Assembly: GCA_028293375.1 (NCBI GenBank)
Contig: JAQGOY010000251.1
Span: 1 to 35,890 of the forward strand
Direction of reading: 5' to 3'
DNA length: 35,890 bases
Origin: Verrucomicrobiales bacterium
GTDB taxonomy: Bacteria > Verrucomicrobiota > Verrucomicrobiia > Limisphaerales > JAQGOY01
Shown: piece by piece, positions 26,101-31,541 of the stretch
Numbering within the stretch: position 1 is the first letter of the stretch
Layout: the number at the start of each line of letters is the position of its first letter
Notes under the pieces: model-generated
What the model saw: the letters and a program-made list of their open reading frames with translations, nothing else
Databases searched by the model: none
What the model was told of the DNA's origin: nothing
Translations under genes and position numbers: made by a program

Positions 26101-26668
26101 CACGGAAAAAACCAGCGTTGACATCAGAATAAGAACCGGCGCTGGCGATATTCCCCTGCGCGGAACAACTCGTGAAACTTATATTACCTGCTGAATATAT
26201 GGCTCCGCCGAAGGCCTCCACGTTAGTATTGCCATTTAGACCAACCCCACCGACAGGCCCAAACGCAGAATTATTTAGAATTTTGCAATTAACAAAACTT
26301 ACATCACCTGCGCTCGCAAACAACGCGCCTCCCGCCGCAAACGTGGTGTCTGCCCGACCATTGCGAAGGGTAAGTCCAACCATTCTTAACGAAATATTGT
26401 TAGTTACTTGCAGTAACCTGGTGGCATCATTCCCGGAAATTTCGATATTATGGCCACTTGCATCGATCACCGTGTCGAAACGAATGTTGAGCACGTTGGT
26501 CAGCGTGATAACGCCATCAACATTGAACGTAACGGTGCCGCCCGTGGCTGCAGCCGACCTTAAGGCAGCATCCTCGGTAGTAGAGACCACCCCACCCGCT
26601 TTAAGTGATTGAAAATAAGATTGTAAGGTGAATATCGATAGTATTAAAAAAAACGCCTGTTTTCTCAT
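23186..26668 (-). CDS. Giant exported beta-helix protein with choice-of-anchor Q, IPT-like and LamG-like domains
   Basis: A 1160-residue protein with a good Sec signal (MRKQAFFLILSIFTLQSYFQ) and a GGGAGGA-like Shine-Dalgarno (GGGAGGA) eight bases before the ATG. Residues 25-570 are a parallel beta-helix with repeated GGA(I/L)-type turns and NNSxxG motifs. The choice-of-anchor Q signature lies at about 573-608 (SPAIDRIPDGSN and DIGAFEVSG). Next come an IPT/TIG-like domain (about 613-690, YGTNLIFTTNASFG) and fibronectin-like modules (about 700-885). A LamG/concanavalin-like lectin domain occupies about 889-1080 (LSFAGVVGSYATV, LYLDGILKASG and GLIGEVSLWNRALS). The last 60 residues resemble the end of the FG-GAP protein (FRIQYSTNLADW to FYRTISP). 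It is probably a surface adhesin or glycan-binding protein. Confidence 0.88.
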   Translation of the reverse strand: MRKQAFFLILSIFTLQSYFQSLKAGGVVSTTEDAALRSAAATGGTVTFNVDGVITLTNVLNIRFDTVIDASGHNIEISGNDATRLLQVTNNISLRMVGLTLRNGRADTTFAAGGALFASAGDVSFVNCKILNNSAFGPVGGVGLNGNTNVEAFGGAIYSAGNISFTSCSAQGNIASAGSYSDVNAGFFRVGSARGGFLYQAGGNASFVDSRIVGNLTTVSNAGGRSFMGDSFGGAINTSSGNLSISNTLFAANVALAVNGYSYGPPTSGGGALFFGGNSLVVDTSRFISNSALGCPEGDGRWRISTLSGGGAIWHSGVARILRSEFSFNTVRGNAISGQGAGGAIASMGSLYLADSEVAGNVVIGGDGRGYATSGNGADAFGGGLYLSGTNNLVERVSVHNNSVNGSGGNINGGNGLGAGIYAKGSSELKNLTVALNVATGGGTTFFVGSSFPTYGGKALGGGIYFGDASHSILIGSTISSNYLVSGFGTVQGQIAGVSLANVSSLVNVGSSILSSSNFTGAVQGTISDLGYNICSDSSVSFSTGTSTASTNPLLGPLQFNGGYVQTMALLPGSPAIDRIPDGSNTLATDARGVPRPQGSGSDIGAFEVSGARPPVVVSAASYKNSVGTWVAIYGTNLIFTTNASFGEWKAAFQVVSDREVQVKVPMGFVQGSVTLNSPDGAGASSQTFSLGPVASSPVASHPTPVSVDFTASFQNDNQPAKVYLQYGQLPSYSSTTPVQSITANSTADLTFAISNLLPNILIHARVVMESTDITNYSSEVFFSAPTPILSVQTLDVDSLTTSAATVGGFISANDPNAKYFVQFGRTANGFASTGSTTITSPNQHFLVSISNLVAGQVYFYRTVARDSFSSVTAEVRSLTTLLPYHGEGALSFAGVVGSYATVASSTNLTLFPMTVQVRFKTGQSNAYIGLVHKYLSSQSSGYFIMLTNGVLASRYGAGATLKAGFVADNSWHDASLLVTTNLASLYLDGILKASGAVATPSEALGVPITFAKYLNNYQGLIGEVSLWNRALSVSEIETSFKYVVKGNEPGLVDLWRFAGNGIDSTTSGRDLQLFGNASISNSSPGVSEPRHLLEIHPENGLPVIYFHGTPGQPFRIQYSTNLADWIDLPQQSIPTSGDATLIAPNGDVSQGIFYRTISP

Positions 26669-26746
26669 TGGTGATTCCTCCCTGTGACTCGTTGAATAAT
26701 GACAATCGCTTTTTTCAAATCAAGCGAAAAGCGATACTAAAGAGAG

Positions 26747-26775
26747 TTGCCAAATTTTCGATCCGTCCCTACTAT
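26747..26775 (+). promoter_or_regulatory. Candidate sigma-70 promoter for thrS
   Basis: TTGCCA (-35 like) and TACTAT (-10 like) are separated by exactly 17 bases and read toward thrS. Transcription would begin near 26782 and give a leader of about 120 bases. The upstream gene points the other way, so thrS needs its own promoter in this interval. Confidence 0.5.
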
Positions 26776-26820
26776 GAATTCAGCTCGTGAGCTTTATTGT
26801 CAAAATTACAACTAGTTTTT

Positions 26821-26885
26821 AGCGTTTGCGGATTTTACCGCGGACGCTTCGATGCCTCGATTATGCTTTCGAGGCTTTTTTATTT
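26821..26885 (+). promoter_or_regulatory. thrS leader with tandem hairpins, probable attenuator
   Basis: Hairpin 1 pairs 26821-26831 with 26838-26848 as an 11-base-pair stem (two G-T pairs) with loop ATTTTA. Hairpin 2 pairs GCCTCGA (26854-26860) with TCGAGGC (26869-26875) and is followed by six T's and a T-rich run, so it has the form of an intrinsic terminator. Both lie between the candidate promoter and the thrS start codon, 20 bases before it. No plus-strand gene upstream needs terminating. Regulation by early termination or by hairpin binding (as ThrRS does on its own leader in E. coli) is inferred. The ACCGCG in hairpin 1 recalls the T-box antiterminator core, but the rest of a T-box is not visible. 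Confidence 0.5.
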
Positions 26886-26905
26886 TATAAGCGGAGAGAA
26901 TTTTT

Positions 26906-28732
26906 ATGGAACACGGCAAACAAGAAAACGAACGGAAATCGCTGGATCAACGCAATCAAATGTCGGACCTGCAACGGCTCCGGCACTCCACCGCGCATAT
27001 CCTGGCCACGGCCGTGCTTCGACTCTGGCCCGATGCCCTGCTCGACATCGGTCCGCCGACCGACGAAGGCTTTTATTATGACTTCGACCTGGGGCACCGA
27101 TTTTCTCCTGAAGATTTCGCAAAGATCGAAGAAGAAATGAAGAAGGTCACCAAGGAAAACCAGACTTTCGAGAAATCCGTTAAAACACGCGAGGAGGCTA
27201 AAGCTTATTTTGAAGGGTTGGGCCAAAAGTTTAAAGTGGAACGTCTCGCGGATATTCCAGAGGGCGAAGCAATTTCCTTTTATAAGAACGGAGATTTCAT
27301 CGACCTGTGCGCCGGTCCACATGTGATGAGGACGGGAAACGTCAAAGCCTTCAAACTTCTTCGCGTTGCTTCGGCCTACTATCGCGGTAATGAAAAAAAT
27401 CCCCAACTGCAGCGCATTTATGGGACCGCATTCGGAAACAAGACCGAATTAGACGCATGGGTGCTTTCGCAGGAAGAGGCAAAAAAACGTGACCATCGTA
27501 AAATCGGCAAGGAGATGGAGCTGTTTACATTCGATGACGATGTGGGACCCGGTTTGCCACTTTGGATGCCAAACGGAGCTGTCCTGATTGAGGAATTAGA
27601 AAAGTTGGCGAAGGAAACAGAATTCGCGGCAGGTTACGTGCGTGTTCGCACCCCGCATTTGGCGAAGGAGTCGATGTATAAAATGTCCGGACACCTTCCC
27701 TATTACGCGGAGAGCATGTTCCCGCCGATTGAACTTTGTGAGAATGGAGCCAAAGAAGGGGAAGAGCAGGTCAAAGAGCGCTACTACTTGAAGGCAATGA
27801 ATTGTCCGCATCATCACAAGATTTTTGCAGCAGTTCCCAGAAGTTATCGCGACCTTCCATTGCGTCTTGCTGAATATGGAACTTGTTATCGCTACGAGCA
27901 GTCCGGCGAATTGATGGGATTAATGCGAGTACGTTCCATGCAAATGAACGACGCCCATATTTATTGCATGACCGAACAGTTTGCGGACGAATTTCGCGCT
28001 GTGAACGAGATGTATTTTAAATATTTCAAGATCTTCGGGTTCGAGAAATATCGAATGCGTTTCAGCACCCACGATCCAGAAAAATTGGGAGAGAAATTTG
28101 TAAACCATCCTGAATTATGGAAAAAGACGGAGGATATGGTTCGCAACGTTCTAGTGGAGTCGGGAATCAACTTCATCGAAGTGCCGAATGAAGCTGCGTT
28201 TTATGGACCTAAAATTGACGTGCAGGTTTGGAGCATCACCGGCCGCGAGTTCACCATCGCCACCAATCAGGTTGATTTTGCAGTGCCTGGTCGATTTGGA
28301 TTAAAATATAAGACCAGCCAAAATACAGAAGAAACTCCGCTTTGCATTCATCGCGCGCCTCTTGGAACACACGAACGCTTTATTGCCTTTTTGATTGAGC
28401 ATTACGCGGGAAACTTCCCGCTTTGGCTGGCCCCGGAACAAGTTCGCGTCCTACCGATAGGCGAGGCACAAAACGAATACAGCAAATCACTGGTAAAACA
28501 AATGCGCGAACGCGGAATCCGTGCTGAAGCGGACCTTAGCGGAGATAAAATAGGCGGAAAAATTCGCAACGCTGAAAAGAACAAGGTCCACACCATGCTG
28601 GTTATTGGTCAAAAGGAACAGGACGCGCAGTCGGTCGCAGTCCGGATTCACGGCAAAGGAGACCAGGGTGTAAAGGCCTGGGAGCCTTTTTTTGCAGACG
28701 TCATTCAATCCATTACCGAACGTCGCTCCTAG
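26906..28732 (+). CDS. thrS: Threonyl-tRNA synthetase lacking the TGS domain
   Basis: Class II synthetase that charges tRNA-Thr. At 608 residues it is shorter than the 640 or so of E. coli. The start is fixed by GGAGAG seven bases before the ATG. After only about 25 charged residues the editing domain begins directly: His27 and His31 (HSTAH), with Cys135 and His139 in DLCAGPHV. The usual roughly 60-residue N-terminal TGS domain is absent, and I see no TGS-like peptide in other frames upstream. The catalytic core has MNCPHHHKIF (zinc Cys), NDAHIYC (zinc His), and motif 3 APLGTHERF with the third zinc His just before the end of it. The anticodon-binding domain (about 510-605) is present. The motif 2 loop reads RSMQMNDAH rather than the common RGFTQDDAH. 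Confidence 0.95.
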   Translation: MEHGKQENERKSLDQRNQMSDLQRLRHSTAHILATAVLRLWPDALLDIGPPTDEGFYYDFDLGHRFSPEDFAKIEEEMKKVTKENQTFEKSVKTREEAKAYFEGLGQKFKVERLADIPEGEAISFYKNGDFIDLCAGPHVMRTGNVKAFKLLRVASAYYRGNEKNPQLQRIYGTAFGNKTELDAWVLSQEEAKKRDHRKIGKEMELFTFDDDVGPGLPLWMPNGAVLIEELEKLAKETEFAAGYVRVRTPHLAKESMYKMSGHLPYYAESMFPPIELCENGAKEGEEQVKERYYLKAMNCPHHHKIFAAVPRSYRDLPLRLAEYGTCYRYEQSGELMGLMRVRSMQMNDAHIYCMTEQFADEFRAVNEMYFKYFKIFGFEKYRMRFSTHDPEKLGEKFVNHPELWKKTEDMVRNVLVESGINFIEVPNEAAFYGPKIDVQVWSITGREFTIATNQVDFAVPGRFGLKYKTSQNTEETPLCIHRAPLGTHERFIAFLIEHYAGNFPLWLAPEQVRVLPIGEAQNEYSKSLVKQMRERGIRAEADLSGDKIGGKIRNAEKNKVHTMLVIGQKEQDAQSVAVRIHGKGDQGVKAWEPFFADVIQSITERRS

Positions 28733-28735
28733 TTC

Positions 28736-28767
28736 AATAAAAAGAGGCTGCCCACTCAGGCAGCCTC
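28736..28767 (-). terminator. Intrinsic terminator for the sigma factor gene
   Basis: GAGGCTGCC and GGCAGCCTC form a perfect nine-base-pair stem with a six-base loop. On the minus strand it is followed by TTTTTATTG, so it terminates transcription coming from the sigma factor gene. It also lies just after thrS, but on the plus strand it has no T-run. Confidence 0.85.
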
Positions 28768-28793
28768 GGTTGTGCAGAAAAGGTACCGACCCG

Positions 28794-29813
28794 TTATGCG
28801 GCAAGTTTAGCTGTTTCCAGCGTTTCGATCTTCTTGCGCAATTTGTTAAGTGCGATGTTTTGGATTTGGCGAATTCGTTCACGAGTCACCCCAAATTTAA
28901 CACCCACTTCCTCCAGCGTTCGCTCGCCATCCCCGTCCAGTCCAAAGCGATAGCTGAGAATGGTTTGTTCGCGAGGTTCCAGAGTAGCAACCACCTGGCG
29001 AATCATGGCAGTATCTGTTTTTTCCTCGAGGTGCTCGTAAGGCGACTCGGCGTTTTGATCGGAAATGACGTCCGCTATACGGTTGCTATCCTCATCACCC
29101 AGAGGAGCGTCGAGGGAGGACGGGGCCAGGGACGCGGTTCTGAAACGGCGCACCTTTTTGGCTGAAATACCCAACTCATCAGCCAACTCTTCATCGGTGG
29201 CCTCGCGCCCGAACAAATCCTGAAGTTTGGCTGCTGCTTTCCGCATGTGGAAAAGCTTATCCACGACATGGACAGGTAACCGGATAGTTTTACCCTGGTT
29301 AGCCAGAGCACGCTTGATGGCCTGCTTGATCCACCATGCGGCATAGGTGGATAACTTGGCTCCCTTGGTGGGATCAAATCTTTCAACGCCCTTTATGAGA
29401 CCTATATTGCCTTCGTTAATGAGGTCGAGCAGTGGTAGACCATACCCTTCGTAGTCCCTGGCAATTTTGACTACCAGCTTCAAGTTGGCTTTGATCATTC
29501 GCTCACGGGCTTCGCCATCGCCTTTTTTTATTCTTTTGGCGAGCATCACTTCCTCCTGCGGAGTAAGCAAAGCGGTTTGCCCAACCTCCCGCATATAAAG
29601 GGAAAAAGCACTGTCGTCGCCATAGCCGCCCTCACCACCGATAATCGATTTCAAAGGTTCCTTTGCAGGAACAACTTTCACAGTGGGCTCAGGCACGATA
29701 ACTTTTCGAGCATCAGCCATCACTGAGTTTTTGGCAGAGGACTTTTCAACTACTTTAACGACATCGCTCGGGACACCCTTCGCGCCTTTTAAATTTTTTC
29801 GGATATTTTTCAT
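28794..29813 (-). CDS. Group 2 sigma-70 family RNA polymerase sigma factor
   Basis: Promoter-recognition subunit of RNA polymerase, 339 residues. The frame opens at a GTG (29819), but the ATG at 29813 has GAGG eight bases upstream and is preferred. After a roughly 70-residue Lys/Val/Ala-rich N-terminus come region 1.2 (SLYMREVGQTALLTPQEE), region 2 with NLKLVVKIARDYEGYGLPLL and KLSTYAAWWIKQAIKRAL, region 3 (GREATDEELADELGI) and region 4 with the helix-turn-helix RTLEEVGVKFGVTRERIRQI. There is no region 1.1, so it is of the RpoS/SigA-like group 2 type; the main housekeeping factor is probably elsewhere. A 16-bp palindrome precedes it that also precedes the thioredoxin-tetR pair, suggesting control by the TetR protein. 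Confidence 0.92.
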   Translation of the reverse strand: MKNIRKNLKGAKGVPSDVVKVVEKSSAKNSVMADARKVIVPEPTVKVVPAKEPLKSIIGGEGGYGDDSAFSLYMREVGQTALLTPQEEVMLAKRIKKGDGEARERMIKANLKLVVKIARDYEGYGLPLLDLINEGNIGLIKGVERFDPTKGAKLSTYAAWWIKQAIKRALANQGKTIRLPVHVVDKLFHMRKAAAKLQDLFGREATDEELADELGISAKKVRRFRTASLAPSSLDAPLGDEDSNRIADVISDQNAESPYEHLEEKTDTAMIRQVVATLEPREQTILSYRFGLDGDGERTLEEVGVKFGVTRERIRQIQNIALNKLRKKIETLETAKLAA

Positions 29814-29834
29814 ACGCACAACCTCAACTTATAG

Positions 29835-29850
29835 TTTACCGATTAGTAAA
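29835..29850. promoter_or_regulatory. TetR-type operator candidate upstream of sigma factor gene
   Basis: On the minus strand it reads TTTACTAATCGGTAAA, a dyad of TTTACT and GGTAAA with a four-base centre. It lies 21 bases before the sigma factor ATG. Thirteen of 16 positions are the same as in the palindrome upstream of the thioredoxin gene. A TATAAG hexamer just after it could be a -10, placing the dyad in the promoter spacer. Confidence 0.55.
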
Positions 29851-29888
29851 TTTGACTTCACTAAACCGCTTTTTGCTCAATCTTTTTT

Positions 29889-30497
29889 CTAAATTTTCTG
29901 AACCTCTCTGGCCTTCAATATTTCCATCGCCCCTTCCGTCAGGTTTCTCAACCCCTCTAAATCATTTTTAATTCTGGCCTGACCCAGGGCTCCATGCATG
30001 TAACTGAACAGGAACTCTGCCTTGCTTTTCACGTTACAAGCTTCTATCGACCCATTCGTGATCGCATCGCGAATGGCTGATTCAAAATACCGCATATATT
30101 GTTCCATCAACTCGGAAACCTTTGCCTGTATGCTTTTCTCTTGAGTGCATATCTCGCTTCCCAAGGTAGCCAACGGACACCCGAGCACCTGACCAGTCTT
30201 TGCGTGAACTTCAACTTGGTTTTCGTAAACTTTTGCAAAGAAAGCACTTAACCGATCCAGAGGCTCCTGCGTCGGAGAAAAAAGAGTGTCCAACACTTTC
30301 TTTTTCTCGACCCAATCTTCCTGAATCGCCACGACAGCCAGTTCGCATTTCGATTCGAAAAAGTAATAAAAGCTTCCTTTTTTCACCCCTGCTTTCTCGC
30401 AAATGGCATCTACGGTGGTCGAGCCGTAGCTGTTGGTCCAAATCAGCTGCAAAGCTGCTTCCATCAATCTCTGCTTCGCATTGCTGATTCGTCCCAT
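29889..30497 (-). CDS. TetR/AcrR family transcriptional regulator
   Basis: Dimeric repressor of 202 residues. The N-terminal helix-turn-helix (about residues 8-55) has AALQLIWTNSYGSTTVDAIC followed by EKAGVKKGSFYYFFESK, the standard TetR recognition pattern. The C-terminal ligand domain has cysteines in VLGCPLATLG and EICTQE, a phrase seen in TetR subfamilies that include electrophile/redox sensors of the NemR type; thiol sensing is therefore possible but unproven. It begins four bases after the thioredoxin stop, so the two form an operon. A 16-bp palindrome before the thioredoxin gene and a close copy before the downstream sigma gene are likely binding sites, giving autoregulation plus control of the sigma factor. 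Confidence 0.9.
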   Translation of the reverse strand: MGRISNAKQRLMEAALQLIWTNSYGSTTVDAICEKAGVKKGSFYYFFESKCELAVVAIQEDWVEKKKVLDTLFSPTQEPLDRLSAFFAKVYENQVEVHAKTGQVLGCPLATLGSEICTQEKSIQAKVSELMEQYMRYFESAIRDAITNGSIEACNVKSKAEFLFSYMHGALGQARIKNDLEGLRNLTEGAMEILKAREVQKI

Positions 30498-30501
30498 ACT
30501 A

Positions 30502-30834
30502 TTAATTCAATTGACCGGTTAAAAACGTGGTTAAGCGCTTCTTGGAAGCCGCTCCGACCAAACGATCCACCACCTCGCCATTCTTAAAAATCGTTATATT
30601 GGGAATGCTGGTAACATGGAACTGAACAGCCAGTTCTGGATGAGCTTCGACGTCGATCTTGACGATTTTGGCCCGTCCCTCGTATTCCGCAGCCAACTCC
30701 TCGAGTGCCGGAGCTATCATGCGACAGGGTCCGCACCAGGGAGCCCAAAAATCAACCAGCACAGGCTGAGAAGCGGCCTGAAGAACTTCCTGCTCGAAGT
30801 TGGAAGGAGTTACTGTAATAGCTTTCGTTGTCAT
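30502..30834 (-). CDS. trxA: Thioredoxin
   Basis: Cytoplasmic thiol-disulfide oxidoreductase of 110 residues, the normal length. The active site is FWAPWCGPCRM with Cys34 and Cys37, and the cis-proline loop is VTSIPNIT. The buried Asp precedes the active site in VLVDFW, and the C-terminal strand-helix FKNGEVVDRLVGAASKKRL is as in the family. No signal peptide is present, so it acts in the cytosol with thioredoxin reductase (not in the window). It is first in an operon with the TetR regulator four bases downstream. A palindrome 38 bases before its ATG overlaps a TTGACT that could be the -35, which would allow repression by the TetR protein. A link to redox stress is inferred. Confidence 0.96.
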   Translation of the reverse strand: MTTKAITVTPSNFEQEVLQAASQPVLVDFWAPWCGPCRMIAPALEELAAEYEGRAKIVKIDVEAHPELAVQFHVTSIPNITIFKNGEVVDRLVGAASKKRLTTFLTGQLN

Positions 30835-30871
30835 ATATTTTCTTCTTATTACAAGAACAAGATGTCACTAG

Positions 30872-30887
30872 TTTACTGGTTAGTCAA
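30872..30887. promoter_or_regulatory. TetR-type operator candidate upstream of thioredoxin-tetR
   Basis: On the minus strand it reads TTGACTAACCAGTAAA, a dyad of TTGACT and AGTAAA with a four-base centre. The first half is a good -35 hexamer. It lies 38 bases before the thioredoxin ATG and matches 13 of 16 bases with the palindrome before the sigma factor gene. Confidence 0.55.
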
Positions 30888-31035
30888 GTATGAAACATAC
30901 CTTAAATGCCATCAGGGAATATTTAGGATTATCGATATAGTTTAAATCGGAGTGAGTCTTTGCGCGCACTTTCGGAGTACTCATTCATTCACGAAGCTTG
31001 CTTTCGTCCGCCCTCCCCTAGTATTAGTTGACCCA

Positions 31036-31533
31036 ATGTCCTCAGTTCCTCAACTTCTACGCGAAACCCGGGAGGAGAGAAAGCTCACCGTCCACCAGGT
31101 TGCTGAAGCCACCAAACTCCGCACCGACCACGTCCGGGCTTTGGAAGAAGGGAATTATGACGTTTTTGCTGCCCCTGTTTATATCAAAGGCTTCGTGAGG
31201 ACCTATGCCGGGTTGTTAAAACTCGACGTGCCCATGGTTATGGCAGCGCTTGACGCGGAACTTTCGCATTCCGCGAAGCACCATGAGAACCCGCCCCTTG
31301 ATCCCACCAACCACGGTTTTTTGGACAAAGTGATGTATCAGCTCTCCAAGCTGAACTGGCGGGTAGTGCTTCCCATTTCTGTATTGATAGCGGTTGCTGG
31401 CCTGGGCATCTGGGGGTTCCGCTTTTATGTAACTCAAAAAAACAAGGACCCCCTTGCAAACCTGGGTTCAGGTGTCTACAAACCTGCTACAAATACCCTG
31501 CCTCAGACCCTACCCTTGCCAGTGCCAAAATAG
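31036..31533 (+). CDS. RodZ-like membrane protein with N-terminal helix-turn-helix
   Basis: A 165-residue protein. The frame is open from 30952, but the ATG at 31036 gives MSSVPQLLRETREERKLTVH, the usual start of the HTH_25/RodZ domain; the preceding 28 residues look non-coding. The HTH covers residues 5-70 with VAEATKLRTDHVRALEEGNY and APVYIKGFVRTYAGLL. A basic region is followed by one membrane helix (about 108-130, RVVLPISVLIAVAGLGIWGF) and a short Pro/Thr tail. RodZ links MreB to the membrane to keep rod shape. This protein lacks the large periplasmic beta domain of E. coli RodZ, as many short versions do. It stops eight bases before the convergent nitrite reductase gene. Confidence 0.85.
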   Translation: MSSVPQLLRETREERKLTVHQVAEATKLRTDHVRALEEGNYDVFAAPVYIKGFVRTYAGLLKLDVPMVMAALDAELSHSAKHHENPPLDPTNHGFLDKVMYQLSKLNWRVVLPISVLIAVAGLGIWGFRFYVTQKNKDPLANLGSGVYKPATNTLPQTLPLPVPK

Positions 31534-31541
31534 CGTGTCAG

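Noticed and set aside
26782-26885. A T-box riboswitch before thrS, suggested by ACCGCG and a following terminator
   Set aside because: The leader is too short, and no stem I, specifier loop or full T-box core (AGGGTGGNACCGCG) can be found. It was kept only as a generic attenuator candidate.
26885-27406. A 173-codon minus-strand frame across the thrS start
   Set aside because: It is antisense to the conserved editing domain of ThrRS, with no recognisable domain.
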